Counted from the stretch's first letter, positions 33,332 through 42,639 are shown. The stretch: DNA of 64,000 nt from Streptomyces sp. NK15101 (GCF_020400725.1 NZ_JAINVG010000022.1:31313-95312), one strand, 5' to 3'. The notes: a model not told the origin generated them from the sequence alone. A program made the numbers and translations.

Positions 33332-34218
33332 GCTCCGTCCTGTACGACACTCCCGGCCCGCGCGCGAAGCGGCGCAACGTCGTCTACACGATCGTCTTCC
33401 TCGCGGTCCTCGCCGTGCTGGCCTGGTGGGTGCTCGACGCCCTGAACGCCAAGCACCAGCTGGACGCGGCCAAGTGGAGCCCGTTCGTCACCGACTCCGA
33501 GGTGTGGACGACGTATCTGCTGCCCGGCCTCACCGGGACCCTCCAGGCCGCCGCGCTCTCCATCCTGATCGCGCTGCCCCTGGGCGCCGCCCTCGGCATC
33601 GGCCGGCTCTCCGACCACCGCTGGGTACGGGTGCCCGTCGGCGCGCTCGTGGAGTTCTTCCGCGCCATCCCGGTCCTGCTCCTGATGATGTTCGCGAGCG
33701 CGGTGTACGCGCGGTTCACGACCGTCAGCTCCGACTTCCGCCCGCTGTACGCGGTCGTCACCGGCCTGGTGCTCTACAACTCCTCCGTCATCGCCGAGGT
33801 CGTCCGCGCCGGCGTGCTCTCGCTGCCCCGCGGCCAGGGCGACGCGGCCGTCGCGCTCGGCATGCGCAAGGGCCAGACCATGCTGTACGTCCTGCTGCCG
33901 CAGGCCGTGACCGTCATGCTCCCGGCCCTGGTCAGCCAGCTCGTCGTGATCGTCAAGGACACCGCGCTCGGCGGCGCCCTGCTCGGCTTCGAGGAGCTGC
34001 TCAGCCAGAACCGGCAGATCACGGCCAACTACGGCGCCAACACGATCGCCACCCTCACGGTCATCGCCCTGGTCTACATCGCCCTCAACTCCCTCCTCAC
34101 CACCCTCGCGAGCCGCCTGGAGAAGCGGCTGCGGCAGGGCAGGAAGTCCCCCTCCGTGACTCTCCCCGCCCAGGCGGGAGCCACCGAGGTGAAGTCGGAC
34201 GCCGTCAGCGGCGCCTGA
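33328..34218 (+). CDS. gluD: glutamate ABC transporter permease GluD
   Basis: A 296-residue permease paired with GluC. It has a longer N-terminal cytoplasmic and membrane segment (RNVVYTIVFLAVLAVLAWWV) than GluC and an EAA loop at GQGDAAVALGMRKGQTMLYV (about residues 170-190). A hydrophilic C-terminal tail ends ATEVKSDAVSGA. It is coupled to gluC by an ATGA overlap and is the last gene of the operon, followed by a hairpin terminator. Confidence 0.95.
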   Translation: MSSVLYDTPGPRAKRRNVVYTIVFLAVLAVLAWWVLDALNAKHQLDAAKWSPFVTDSEVWTTYLLPGLTGTLQAAALSILIALPLGAALGIGRLSDHRWVRVPVGALVEFFRAIPVLLLMMFASAVYARFTTVSSDFRPLYAVVTGLVLYNSSVIAEVVRAGVLSLPRGQGDAAVALGMRKGQTMLYVLLPQAVTVMLPALVSQLVVIVKDTALGGALLGFEELLSQNRQITANYGANTIATLTVIALVYIALNSLLTTLASRLEKRLRQGRKSPSVTLPAQAGATEVKSDAVSGA

Positions 34219-34221
34219 CTC

Positions 34222-34265
34222 CGAAGGCCGTCCGCGGGCCTGTGGGGGCCTGCGGAGGGCCTTCG
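34222..34265 (+). terminator. terminator of the gluABCD operon
   Basis: CGAAGGCCGTCCGC (34222-34235) pairs with GCGGAGGGCCTTCG (34252-34265) with one mismatch, starting 4 bases past the gluD stop. Confidence 0.75.
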
Positions 34266-34442
34266 TGGACCGACCGGGGTGGGCCGGAGCGGTACTGACC
34301 CGAGGTCGGCCGCACCGCGCCCACCCCGTCGCTTGACGCGGGCACCCTCAGTGGGTTGCATACGGTCTGTGATCAACCACCGGGCTCGTGCCACACTCAG
34401 CTGTGCTGCCCTCATGACCGTCCGGCCTTCAGGAGCCGCGCC

Positions 34443-36119
34443 GTGGACCCGGTGATCATCGTGGGCGCGGGGCCGGTCGGCCTCGCGCTCTCCCTCGCGC
34501 TCGCCGCGCAGGACGTGCCCAGCGTCGTCCTCGACGAGGGCACCGGCAAGGAGGAGTCCCGCCCGGCCCGGAGCGTCGTCCTGCGGGCCGACATGGCCGC
34601 GATGGTCGAGCGGCTCGGCTGCACGACCCTCCGTGACGAGGGCGTCCGCTGGATCGGCTGGCGCGGCATGCGCCGCCGCCAGGAGGTGCGCCGGCTCACG
34701 CTCGACCTGGGGCTCGGCGGCACGGAGGAGTGGTCCGAGGACCCGGACGCGCCCGCCTCCCCGGCCGCCCCGCTGCACATCCCCCAGCACGCCCTGGCCC
34801 GCGGACTGCGCGACGCCATCTCCCGGCAGAAGCTGATCCGGCTCGTCACCGACTCCCGGCTCGACACCGTCGAGCAGGACCGGGACGGGGTCGTCGCCCA
34901 CACGCGCGGCCCGGAGGGCACCTGGTGGCGCGGCAGCCACCTCGTCGGCTGCGACGGGGCCCGCTCGACCGTGCGCAAACTGCTCGGGATCCGCTTCCCC
35001 GGCCGCACCGCGGTGGAACGGCACGCCGTGGCCGCGCTCCGCACCGAACTCCCCTGGCCCGGCGAGGCCCTGTTGCACCGTCAGCCCCCGTGGCGCGGCG
35101 CGGCCGAGGAGATCACCGCGCGGCCGCTGCCCGACGGGGTGTGGCGGATCGACTGGCTGCTGCCGCCCCGGGGCGACCTGGTCACCCCGGACGCCCTGGT
35201 CGCCCGCATCCGCGAGACCCTGGCCGGCTGGTGCGACGGCGTGACGCCCCCGTACGAACTGATCGACACCGGCGTCCACACCCTCCACCACCGGCTCGCC
35301 CGCCGCTGGCGGGTGGACCGGGTCCTCCTCGCCGGGGACGCGGCGCACCTGCTCGGCGCGGTCGGCACCCAGGGCCTCGACGAGGGGCTGAGGGACGTGG
35401 ACAACCTCGCCTGGAAGCTCGCCCACGCCTGGCACCACGGCGGCTCGGACCGGCTGCTCGACAGCTACCAGAGCGAGCGGCGGACGGCCGTCGCGACCCG
35501 GCTGCGCGCCGCCGACCAGTCGCTGCCGGTGCTGCGCGGCGGCGGGGGCCTGCGCACGTACCTCCCCGGGGCCGCGCGCGGCCACGACGCCCTGCTGACC
35601 GACGGGCACGTGGGGCGCGGCCCGCTCGGCGCGCCCCCGGCGTACCCCCACTCCCCCCTCGCGCCCCCGTACACCGAGGGTCAGACGCCCGTCGGCACCC
35701 CGGCGGGCGCCCCGGTCGAGGACGTCCGCGTGACCGCCCCCGACGGCACGACCGTACGGCTCCGGGACCGGCTCGGGCAGGGCCGTCTCCTGGTCCTCCT
35801 GGTCGCGCCCGGCACCGGTGTCTGGGACCGGCGCCACTGGCGGAGCGCGGGTGTGATGCCCCGGCTCGAAGAGGCGGTCCGGGCGCTGCCGGCGAAGGCC
35901 GAGGTCCTGGTGACGGAGGCCTATCCGGGGGCAGCGGCCCACGCCGTCCTGCTCGTACGGCCCGACGGGCACCTCGTCGCCTCCTTCTCCGGGGTCCGCC
36001 CCGAGGAGCTGTACGCGGCGGCCGACGCGGCCCGGGGCGGCCCGGCCGGCGAAGGGGCTCCCGCCGAGGAGGCCGCGGACGTGTCCGTGGAGAGCGACCG
36101 CACGGCGGACATGCATTGA
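34443..36119 (+). CDS. class A flavin monooxygenase with C-terminal thioredoxin-like domain
   Basis: A 558-residue FAD monooxygenase resembling MhpA/phenol-hydroxylase-type enzymes. The FAD motif is VDPVIIVGAGPVGLALSLAL, the DG motif LVGCDGARSTVRKLLG, and the GD motif VLLAGDAAHLLGAVGTQGLD. The C-terminal 150 residues form a thioredoxin-like region (VRLRDRLGQGRLLVLLVAPG; LLVRPDGHLVASFSG). The usual acidic/aromatic dioxygenase partner genes are absent. GTG 34443 was chosen: AGGAG lies 7 bases upstream and the flavin motif starts at once. Streptomycetes keep such a gene between gluABCD and recA in memory of synteny; the substrate is unknown. Confidence 0.9.
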   Translation: MDPVIIVGAGPVGLALSLALAAQDVPSVVLDEGTGKEESRPARSVVLRADMAAMVERLGCTTLRDEGVRWIGWRGMRRRQEVRRLTLDLGLGGTEEWSEDPDAPASPAAPLHIPQHALARGLRDAISRQKLIRLVTDSRLDTVEQDRDGVVAHTRGPEGTWWRGSHLVGCDGARSTVRKLLGIRFPGRTAVERHAVAALRTELPWPGEALLHRQPPWRGAAEEITARPLPDGVWRIDWLLPPRGDLVTPDALVARIRETLAGWCDGVTPPYELIDTGVHTLHHRLARRWRVDRVLLAGDAAHLLGAVGTQGLDEGLRDVDNLAWKLAHAWHHGGSDRLLDSYQSERRTAVATRLRAADQSLPVLRGGGGLRTYLPGAARGHDALLTDGHVGRGPLGAPPAYPHSPLAPPYTEGQTPVGTPAGAPVEDVRVTAPDGTTVRLRDRLGQGRLLVLLVAPGTGVWDRRHWRSAGVMPRLEEAVRALPAKAEVLVTEAYPGAAAHAVLLVRPDGHLVASFSGVRPEELYAAADAARGGPAGEGAPAEEAADVSVESDRTADMH

Positions 36120-36151
36120 TTCCCGCGGGCGCGCATGGTGTACTCCGGAGC

Positions 36152-36238
36152 GTGACCGACACCGATGTGCGCCTGTGGCGGAGGGTCCACATGGACCTCC
36201 TCCGCTATGCGGGCTGCGTGTGTCGCCCGTCCTGCTGA
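36152..36238 (+). CDS. cysteine-rich leader peptide upstream of cysteine dioxygenase
   Basis: A 28-residue peptide, too short for routine gene calling: VHMDLLRYAGCVCRPSC is its end, with three cysteines in the last seven residues. Actinomycete sulfur genes are often preceded by peptides of this kind, thought to sense cysteine by ribosome stalling. The GTG start has only a GGAG one base upstream, too close to work, so a leaderless mRNA or the in-frame GTG at 36167 is possible. It ends about 95 bases before the cysteine dioxygenase start and probably controls that gene. Confidence 0.75.
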   Translation: MTDTDVRLWRRVHMDLLRYAGCVCRPSC

Positions 36239-36333
36239 TCTCGCCCCTTTCCCCGCGCGCGCCCCGCCACTGACGCACGTCCGTGTGCCGTGTGCCGTCG
36301 CGCGCTCTTTCGCGAACCTCAGGACGGTCATCC

Positions 36334-36909
36334 GTGCCCCAGCACGTCTCCTCCCTTCCCCCTGCCCTCCCCTCCTCCCCTTCCCTCCCAGCCTCTCCCG
36401 CCTCCGCCTCCGCCTCCGCCCCGACCTCGGCCGAACTCCTCGACTTCGTCCGGCGTACGGCGGCCGACCGGGAACTCGTCGACTCCCTGCCGCTCGACCC
36501 GGAGGGCCGTACCTGGGCGCGGCTCGACGGCCCCGGCGGCAGCGAGGCCTGGCTCATCGGCTGGCCGCCCGGCACCGGTACCGGCTGGCACGACCACGCC
36601 GAGTCGCTGGGCGCCTTCGCGACCGCCCGCGGCACGCTGACCGAGCACTCGCTCGCGGTCCGGCTGCCGGCGAGCGGCTGGAAGACCCTGGAACTGGCCG
36701 ACGGCCTCGACCGCTCCCGGCGGCTGCCGGAGAACACCGGCCGCGCCTTCGGCCGCCACCATGTGCACGAGGTGCTCAACGAGTCCACGGACACCCACGC
36801 GGTGTCGGTGCACGCCTACTATCCGCCGCTCCCGCTGATCCGGCGGTTCAGCCGGACGGGCGCGGTGCTCCGTCTGGAGCAGGTCGAGCGTCCGGAGGAC
36901 TGGCAGTGA
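36334..36909 (+). CDS. cysteine dioxygenase
   Basis: A 191-residue cupin that oxidises cysteine to cysteine sulfinate with an Fe(II) centre. The metal motif is TGWHDHAES (two His) with the third His in GRHHVHEVLNES; VSVHAYYPPL is the conserved distal segment. The first 30 residues are Pro/Ser/Ala-rich and probably disordered. GTG 36334 has AGGACGG upstream; an earlier ATG at 36283 lacks a site. It is downstream of a cysteine-rich leader peptide and overlaps the rhodanese gene by GTGA. Confidence 0.92.
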   Translation: MPQHVSSLPPALPSSPSLPASPASASASAPTSAELLDFVRRTAADRELVDSLPLDPEGRTWARLDGPGGSEAWLIGWPPGTGTGWHDHAESLGAFATARGTLTEHSLAVRLPASGWKTLELADGLDRSRRLPENTGRAFGRHHVHEVLNESTDTHAVSVHAYYPPLPLIRRFSRTGAVLRLEQVERPEDWQ

Positions 36910-37313
36910 GCGAGGAGCGGGTGGGCATCGACGAGCTCCTGGAGCGGGTCAGGTCGGACATCGACCGGATCGAGCCCCGGGCCGCCTACGAGGCGTACGA
37001 GGCGGGTGACGCGCTTCTGGTGGACACGCGCTACGCGGCCCTGCGGGAACGGGACGGTCTGATCCCGGGCGCACTGGTCGTGGAGCGCAACGAACTGGAG
37101 TGGCGGCTCGACCCGCTGGGCAGCCACCGCGCGGTGGAGGCCGACAGCCACGACCTGCGGGTGGTGGTCCTCTGCAACGAGGGCTACGCCTCCTCCCTCG
37201 CGGCCGAGTCCCTCCGCCGCCTGGGTCTGCACCGGGCGACGGACCTCATCGGCGGCTTCCAGGCCTGGAAGGCCGCCGGCCTCCCGGTCCTCCTCCCGAC
37301 CGCCCGCACCTGA
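36906..37313 (+). CDS. rhodanese-like sulfurtransferase
   Basis: A 135-residue single-domain rhodanese. The active-site Cys is in VVLCNEGYASSLAAESL, the domain starts with LLVDTRYAALRERDG and ends with GFQAWKAAGLPV. It starts with GTG 36906 overlapping the cysteine dioxygenase stop by 4 bases, so the pair is translationally coupled. It probably handles sulfane sulfur released during cysteine oxidation (inference from operon). Confidence 0.92.
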   Translation: MSEERVGIDELLERVRSDIDRIEPRAAYEAYEAGDALLVDTRYAALRERDGLIPGALVVERNELEWRLDPLGSHRAVEADSHDLRVVVLCNEGYASSLAAESLRRLGLHRATDLIGGFQAWKAAGLPVLLPTART

Positions 37314-37400
37314 GCCCGCCCCACCTCGGCACGGCCCGGCCGACGAGCCCTCCGCCGCTCGCACGCCCACTGACGGAGGTCTCCAGCCCCCGCGGGCGGG

Positions 37401-37553
37401 CGACCTGACGACCCTTCTGTCTCACACACGCGGCTCGACGAGTCCCCCTGTTCCTCGCCCGCGGCCCGACGAGCCCTTCTGTTTCACCCGCGCGGCCCGA
37501 CGGATCGCTCCGTCCCCGCGCGCGACCTGACGGGTCCTTCTGTCCCCCCGCGG
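37401..37553. repeat. tandem array of five ~31-bp units before recX
   Basis: Units (about 37401-37433, 37434-37464, 37465-37495, 37496-37522 and 37523-37553) share (C/T)CGACG(A/G)GCCCTTCTGT followed by a C-rich half ending in CGCGG. The strongest units carry the reverse complement of the recX 3' end, so each can pair with it. Confidence 0.75.
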
Positions 37554-37567
37554 CAGAAGGACCCGTC
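37529..37567. terminator. hairpin terminator between rhodanese and recX
   Basis: A perfect 14-bp stem (37529-37542 with 37554-37567) with an 11-base loop ends one base before the recX stop codon. It can end both convergent transcripts. Confidence 0.85.
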
Positions 37568-38134
37568 TCAGAAGGGCTCGTCCAGGCCGTCCGTGTCCTC
37601 GCCCTCGGCCTCCAGCGCCTGGCGGACGACCCGGAGGGCCATGCCCTCGGGGTACCCCTTGCGGGCGAGCATCCCCGCGAGCCGTCTCAGGCGCCGGTCG
37701 CGGTCGAGGCCACGGGTGGCGCGCAGCTTGCGGTCCACGAGCTCGCGCGCCGTGGCCTCCTCCCGCTCGGAGTCGAGCTGGTCCACCGCCTCCTGGATGA
37801 GGGTCGGCTCGACGCCCTTGGTGCGCAGCTCCCGGGCGAGTGCCCGGCGGGCGAGGCCCCGGCCGTGGTGACGGGACTCCACCCAGGCCCCCGCGAAGGC
37901 GGCGTCGTCGATGAGACCGACGTCCTCGAAGCGGGAGAGGACCTCCTCCGCCACCTCGTCGGGGATCTCCCGCTTGCGCAGCGCGTCGGCGAGCTGCTTG
38001 CGCGTGCGGGGGTTCCCGGTGAGCAGGCGCAGGCAGATCGCGCGCGCCCGCTCAGCCGGATCCTGGGGTGACAGCTCCTTCTCGGCCCTCGACGAGTCGG
38101 GGCTGTCACCCGGCCATTCGGTGCGACCGGTCAC
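37568..38134 (-). CDS. recX: RecX regulator of RecA
   Basis: A 188-residue RecX that binds RecA filaments and limits their activity. Three-helix repeats are visible: ARAICLRLLTGNPRTRKQLA, FEDVGLIDDAAFAGAWVESR, GLARRALARELRTKGVEPTL and RRLAGMLARKGYPEGMALRV. The frame is open further upstream, but GTG 38134, 4 bases after the recA stop, fits translational coupling. The product ends DEPF. It is the normal recA-recX pair. Confidence 0.93.
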   Translation of the reverse strand: MTGRTEWPGDSPDSSRAEKELSPQDPAERARAICLRLLTGNPRTRKQLADALRKREIPDEVAEEVLSRFEDVGLIDDAAFAGAWVESRHHGRGLARRALARELRTKGVEPTLIQEAVDQLDSEREEATARELVDRKLRATRGLDRDRRLRRLAGMLARKGYPEGMALRVVRQALEAEGEDTDGLDEPF

Positions 38135-38138
38135 CGGG

Positions 38139-39272
38139 TCAGCTCTTGACCGCGGTGGCCTTGGTCGCCTTCGCGGTCTTGCTCGCGGCCGCCGGGACGC
38201 TCTTGGCGTCGTCCGCGCCGGCCGCGTCGGTGGCACCCGCCGCGTCCGGACCCGGCTCGGCCGAGGGAGCCTCGGGCCGGACTCCGACGCCCAGCTTCTC
38301 CTTGATCTTCTTCTCGATCTCGTTGGCGAGGTCGGGGTTGTCCTTCAGGAAGTTACGGGCGTTCTCCTTGCCCTGGCCGAGCTGGTCGCCCTCGTACGTG
38401 TACCAGGCGCCGGCCTTGCGCACGAAGCCGTGCTCCACGCCCATGTCGATCAGACCGCCCTCGCGGCTGATGCCCTGGCCGTAGAGGATGTCGAACTCGG
38501 CCTGCTTGAAGGGGGGCGCGACCTTGTTCTTGACGACCTTGACGCGGGTGCGGTTGCCGACCGCGTCCGTGCCGTCCTTGAGGGTCTCGATCCGGCGGAT
38601 GTCGAGGCGCACCGAGGCGTAGAACTTCAGGGCGCGGCCACCGGTCGTGGTCTCCGGCGAGCCGAACATCACGCCGATCTTCTCGCGGAGCTGGTTGATG
38701 AAGATCGCGGTGGTCTTGGACTGATTGAGCGCGCTGGTGATCTTCCGGAGGGCCTGGCTCATCAGGCGGGCCTGGAGACCCACGTGCGAGTCGCCCATCT
38801 CGCCCTCGATCTCCGCACGCGGGACGAGCGCGGCGACGGAGTCGATGACGATCAGGTCGAGGGCGCCGGAGCGGACGAGCATGTCGACGATCTCGAGGGC
38901 CTGCTCGCCGTTGTCGGGCTGGGACAGGATGAGGTTGTCGATGTCGACGCCGAGCTTCTTGGCGTACTCGGGGTCGAGGGCGTGCTCGGCGTCCACGAAG
39001 GCGACCTGGCCGCCGGCCTTCTGGGCGTTGGCCACGGCGTGCAGGGTCAGGGTCGTCTTACCGGAGGACTCCGGTCCGTAGATCTCCACGACACGGCCGC
39101 GAGGCAGACCGCCGACACCGAGGGCGACGTCGAGGGCGGTCGATCCGGTGGAGATCACCTCGATCGGCTCCTGGGTACGGTCGCCCATACGCATCACGGC
39201 GCCCTTGCCGAATTGGCGTTCAATCTGTGCGAGCGCGGCGTCGAGCGCCTTCTCGCGGTCGGTTCCTGCCAT
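38139..39272 (-). CDS. recA: recombinase RecA
   Basis: A 377-residue RecA, the central strand-exchange and SOS co-protease protein. Walker A is [10 protein letters not shown], Walker [11 protein letters not shown], loop L1 [20 protein letters not shown] and loop L2 [20 protein letters not shown]. The C-terminal tail is Ala/Lys-rich, as in streptomycetes. ATG 39272 gives the standard [20 protein letters not shown] start; the longer frame runs into shadow DNA. A LexA box lies about 140 bases upstream. It is followed by recX. Confidence 0.99.
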   Translation of the reverse strand: MAGTDREKALDAALAQIERQFGKGAVMRMGDRTQEPIEVISTGSTALDVALGVGGLPRGRVVEIYGPESSGKTTLTLHAVANAQKAGGQVAFVDAEHALDPEYAKKLGVDIDNLILSQPDNGEQALEIVDMLVRSGALDLIVIDSVAALVPRAEIEGEMGDSHVGLQARLMSQALRKITSALNQSKTTAIFINQLREKIGVMFGSPETTTGGRALKFYASVRLDIRRIETLKDGTDAVGNRTRVKVVKNKVAPPFKQAEFDILYGQGISREGGLIDMGVEHGFVRKAGAWYTYEGDQLGQGKENARNFLKDNPDLANEIEKKIKEKLGVGVRPEAPSAEPGPDAAGATDAAGADDAKSVPAAASKTAKATKATAVKS

Positions 39273-39412
39273 GGGTTCCACCCGGTTTGCTTGAGTCGAT
39301 CGCTTCATGTGAAAGACGCTAACCCCTGCCACTGACAATGGGCCCCGACGTCCCCTCCGCCCTGTGGACAACCCGGCGACGAGCCCGTGATTCCAAGGGT
39401 CGGGCCTCCATG

Positions 39413-39426
39413 AGAATGGATGTTCG
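39413..39426. promoter_or_regulatory. LexA (SOS) box upstream of recA
   Basis: On the recA strand the site reads CGAACATCCATTCT, matching the actinobacterial SOS pattern CGAAC-N4-GTTCG in all but two bases (GTTC reads ATTC and the last G is T). Confidence 0.7.
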
Positions 39427-39435
39427 ATTTTAGTG

Positions 39436-40425
39436 TCAAGCGCGCCACGCGGTCTCCGGAGGAGCCCCGGAGGCGGCCGCGCACCCGCCCGCCGGCCCCC
39501 GTCGGGCGGCCCGGTCCACGAGCCACTCCAGGGCCGCCGGGCCACCCCCGAGGACGGAGACGTGCCCCTCGGCCGGGGCGAGCCGCAGCTCCGCGCCGGG
39601 GCACCGGTCGGCCAGCCACCGGCCGTGCGCGCTCGGCGCGATCCGGTCCTCGCCGCCGTGCAGCAGGAGCACCGGCGCGACGATCCGGGCGGGGTCGCAT
39701 CCCCACGGGGAGACGTAGGCGAGGTCGTCGTCGATCAGCCCGCCCGGCCCGCCCGCCAGGGCCGGACCGACGACGGCGTCGAACCAGGACCACTCCCCGG
39801 CGAGCGCGGCGTGGTCGGCGGGCGTGAACATCTCCGGGTCGTACGCGGCGTCCGCCTCGTACGCCTCCTTCGCCGCGCGTCCTTCGGCGGCGGCGCGCAG
39901 GCCCGCCGCGCCGGACGCCGTCATGCCCGCGAACCAGTCGAGTCCCTCGGCGCCGAAGGGGGCGAGGCCGGCCGCCGCGACCACGGCGAGCACCCGTTCC
40001 GGCAGGAGGGCGCCGCAGGCCAGGGCGTGCGGGCCGCCGCCGGAGTGCCCCATGACGGCGAACCGGTCGATCCCCAGGGCGTCGGCGACGGCTCCGACGT
40101 CCTCCGCCGCCGACGCGACGTCCCGGCCGGGCCGGGGGGTCGATCCGCCGTACCCGGGACGGTCGTACGAGACCCAGCGGATCCCCAGCCGGTCGGCGGC
40201 CGGGAGAAGGGGCGCCGGGGGCGCGCCGACGTTCGGCGTCCCGTGCTGCCAGAAGACGGTGAGCCGGGACCCCGCCCCCTCGGGCCGGCCCGCCCCCGCG
40301 AGCCCACCGGCCCCCTCCGGTCCGCCGTCCCGGCCGTCTCGGCCATACCGGTCGTCCCGGCCGTCCCCGGTGTCGTAGACGTGCAGCCTGCGCCCGTCGG
40401 CCAGTTCCAGGTCGGTCTCGATCAC
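39436..40425 (-). CDS. alpha/beta hydrolase
   Basis: A 329-residue alpha/beta-fold hydrolase. The nucleophile elbow is [13 protein letters not shown] (Ser of GHSGG), the oxyanion region [15 protein letters not shown], and the catalytic His probably in [13 protein letters not shown]. Catalytic Asp is likely in [13 protein letters not shown] glycine- and acid-rich insertion follows the first strand ([20 protein letters not shown]). GTG 40425 starts the domain; GGTGGAG is upstream. No substrate can be predicted. Its neighbour on the left is recA's promoter region. Confidence 0.88.
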   Translation of the reverse strand: MIETDLELADGRRLHVYDTGDGRDDRYGRDGRDGGPEGAGGLAGAGRPEGAGSRLTVFWQHGTPNVGAPPAPLLPAADRLGIRWVSYDRPGYGGSTPRPGRDVASAAEDVGAVADALGIDRFAVMGHSGGGPHALACGALLPERVLAVVAAAGLAPFGAEGLDWFAGMTASGAAGLRAAAEGRAAKEAYEADAAYDPEMFTPADHAALAGEWSWFDAVVGPALAGGPGGLIDDDLAYVSPWGCDPARIVAPVLLLHGGEDRIAPSAHGRWLADRCPGAELRLAPAEGHVSVLGGGPAALEWLVDRAARRGPAGGCAAASGAPPETAWRA

Positions 40426-40466
40426 GGCTCCACCGCCCCTCCCGCCACGTCCTCGGCGGCACGAAC

Positions 40467-41252
40467 CTACCGGGGGCCGGCCGTCACCGGCAGCAACTCC
40501 GGGCGCTTGGCGCGACGGTCGTCGCCGGACGAGCGGCCGCGCAGGCGCCGGCCGAGCCAGGGGCCGAGGAAGGACCCGGCCCAGCGGAGTTCGGCGGCCA
40601 GCGCGCCGAGACCCGCGGGGAGTGCCTGCGGGGGCAGGGGACGGGTCCAGGAGTCGTCGGAGCCGGGCAGCGCGAGCGCGTGGGCGACGGCGGCGGCGAT
40701 GCGCGCGTGGCCGATCGGGCCGGCGTGCAGCCGGTCGGGGCTCCACAGCCGGGGGTCGGTGACGACGGGGTGGTGGGAGGCCTCCACGACGGTGACGCCG
40801 TGCCGGCGCGAGGCCGCGCGGATCCGCTCGTTGAGGACCTCGACGCGGGGGCCGAGGGGGCGGGCGAGCGGGGTGATCCGGCCGACGTCGGGGAAGGTGA
40901 GGGTGACGACGCGGGCCCCCTGCGCGGTCAGCGCGGCGAACATCGCCTCCAGGTGCCCGGCCGTCGCGTCCACGTCGAAGCGCGGCCGCAGCAGGTCGTT
41001 GACTCCGGCGACGACCGTGGCGAGGTCCGGCCGGAGCGCGAGGGCGGGGCCGAGCTGCTCGGCGTGGACCTGGCCGGCGAGGCGACCCCGTACGGCCAGG
41101 TTGGCGTAGAGCACGTCGGCCTGTCGGCGGGCGAGCAGCTCCGCGAGCCGGTCCGCCCATCCCCGCAGCCCGACGGTGTCGTCGCCGTCGCCCAGCCCTT
41201 CCGTCTGGCTGTCCCCCAGCGCGACGTACCGCAGAAACGTGCCGTCCGACAT
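40467..41252 (-). CDS. SGNH/GDSL hydrolase
   Basis: A 261-residue SGNH-type esterase/lipase: block I FLRYVALGDSQTEGLGDG (Ser of GDS), block III VVAGVNDLLRPRFD (Asn) and block V WSPDRLHAGPIGHARIA (Asp and His). No signal peptide is seen, so it is probably cytoplasmic. ATG 41252 was chosen, with GGAGG two bases upstream and GGAAGG farther out; an ATG at 41294 gives a 14-residue extension. Its upstream spacer is unusually AT-rich. Confidence 0.88.
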   Translation of the reverse strand: MSDGTFLRYVALGDSQTEGLGDGDDTVGLRGWADRLAELLARRQADVLYANLAVRGRLAGQVHAEQLGPALALRPDLATVVAGVNDLLRPRFDVDATAGHLEAMFAALTAQGARVVTLTFPDVGRITPLARPLGPRVEVLNERIRAASRRHGVTVVEASHHPVVTDPRLWSPDRLHAGPIGHARIAAAVAHALALPGSDDSWTRPLPPQALPAGLGALAAELRWAGSFLGPWLGRRLRGRSSGDDRRAKRPELLPVTAGPR

Positions 41253-41304
41253 GACCTCCGCCTTCCCGAGCACCACCCGCGCCCTGTGCACCACCCCCTC
41301 ATCA

Positions 41305-41340
41305 TAGTCACTTTATTTACTAAACAACTCGACTAACAAG
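41305..41340. promoter_or_regulatory. AT-rich spacer with candidate promoter(s)
   Basis: This short divergent spacer is conspicuously AT-rich for this DNA (CTTTATTTACTAAACAACTC). On the minus strand TATGAT could be a -10 for the SGNH gene, with TTGTTT about 15 bases upstream. A regulator site for the divergent kinase gene is also possible. Confidence 0.45.
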
Positions 41341-41373
41341 CCTCGGGGAGCGCCCGGGCCTATCCTTCGACCC

Positions 41374-42639
41374 ATGCCCCTCCCCCTCCGCGCCCCCGGT
41401 GGCGGCCGCCCGTCCCCCAGGACCGCCGACGCCCTCGTGGCGGGAGTCGTCCTGCTCGCCGTGGCGGTCTGGACGCTCGTCTCGGCGCAGTACACGAGCG
41501 AGCCCGCGCTCCGCACGGCGCTCGGCTGGGCTCTGATCCTGACCGGCTGCGGGGCGCTGTACTTCCGGCGGCGGCAGCCGGTCGCCGTGGCCGTGACCAC
41601 GCTGCTCGCCTGCGTCGTCTACTACCCGCTGTCCGCCCAGGACGGCCCGCTCATGATCGCCTTCGCCCTCGCGCTGTACACGACCGCCGCCGAGGGGCGC
41701 TTCGCCGCGGCCGTCGCGCTCGCCGCCGTCACGCTGCTCGCGGTCGGGTTCGGCGAGATCCGTCAGCAGCCGGGACACCGGCAGATCGACGACACCTCGC
41801 TCGCCATGCTGGCCGGGTGGCTGATCAGCCTCGTCGCCGTCGGCAGGGCCCAGCGCACCCGGATCGCCTACCTCCACGAGGTGGAGCAGCGGGCGCTCGC
41901 CGCCGAGCGGGAGCAGGAGGCCCGCGCCCGGCAGTCCGCGACCGAGGAGCGGCTGCGGATCGCCCGCGAGGTGCACGACGTGCTCGGGCACAGCATCTCG
42001 CTGATCAACGTCCAGTCCGGTGCGGCGCTGCACCGGCTCGGCAAGAAACCGACCCCCGAGGCCGGACTCGCCACCGCCACCGAGGCCCTGGAGGCGGTGA
42101 AGGCGACCAGCAAGGACGCCCTGCGCGAGCTGCGGGCGACCCTCGGCGTGCTGCGCCGGGCCGACGAGGCCACGCCGACCACGCCGTCCTCCGGTCTGGC
42201 GCTCCTCGGCGACCTCGCCGCGCGCGCCCGGAGCGCCGGTCTCGACGTCCGTACGCACACCACGGGCACGCCCGTGCCGCTGCCGCCGCCCGTCGACCTC
42301 GCCGCGTACCGGATCGTGCAGGAGTCGCTGACGAACGTCACCCGCCACGCGGGCGCGCGGACCGTGACGGTCACTTTGGACTGGGGCCCCGACGCGGTGC
42401 GGCTGCGGATCGCGGACGACGGCGAGGGCGCGCCGGAGGGGCGGCCGCTGGGCAGCGGCATCCGGGGCATGGCCGAACGGGCCCGGGCGTTCGGCGGGGA
42501 GCTCACCGCCCGGAACGACGACGGCGGCGGCTTCCTGGTCGACGCCCGACTGCCCCTCACCACCTCCGCCGCGCCCGCGGAACCGGCCCCGCCCGCCGAA
42601 CCCACCGACCCCACCGCGTCCGAGAGGGACTCCCGATGA
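41374..42639 (+). CDS. NarL-type sensor histidine kinase
   Basis: A 421-residue HisKA_3 kinase with an N-terminal membrane domain of about four to five helices (ADALVAGVVLLAVAVWTLVS, FAAAVALAAVTLLAVGF, SLAMLAGWLISLVAVG). The phosphoacceptor His is in LRIAREVHDVLGHSISLINV; the ATPase domain has QESLTNVTRHAG (N box), IADDGEGAP (G1) and GSGIRGMAERARAFGG. A Pro/Ala-rich tail ends the protein. Its stop overlaps the response regulator ATG (ATGA). The signal is unknown; streptomycete kinases of this form often control nearby transporters. Confidence 0.93.
   Translation: MPLPLRAPGGGRPSPRTADALVAGVVLLAVAVWTLVSAQYTSEPALRTALGWALILTGCGALYFRRRQPVAVAVTTLLACVVYYPLSAQDGPLMIAFALALYTTAAEGRFAAAVALAAVTLLAVGFGEIRQQPGHRQIDDTSLAMLAGWLISLVAVGRAQRTRIAYLHEVEQRALAAEREQEARARQSATEERLRIAREVHDVLGHSISLINVQSGAALHRLGKKPTPEAGLATATEALEAVKATSKDALRELRATLGVLRRADEATPTTPSSGLALLGDLAARARSAGLDVRTHTTGTPVPLPPPVDLAAYRIVQESLTNVTRHAGARTVTVTLDWGPDAVRLRIADDGEGAPEGRPLGSGIRGMAERARAFGGELTARNDDGGGFLVDARLPLTTSAAPAEPAPPAEPTDPTASERDSR

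Noticed and set aside
39436..41252. Fusion of the alpha/beta hydrolase and SGNH hydrolase into one protein
   Set aside because: The long minus frame joins them only by reading a shadow; each has its own start and stop.
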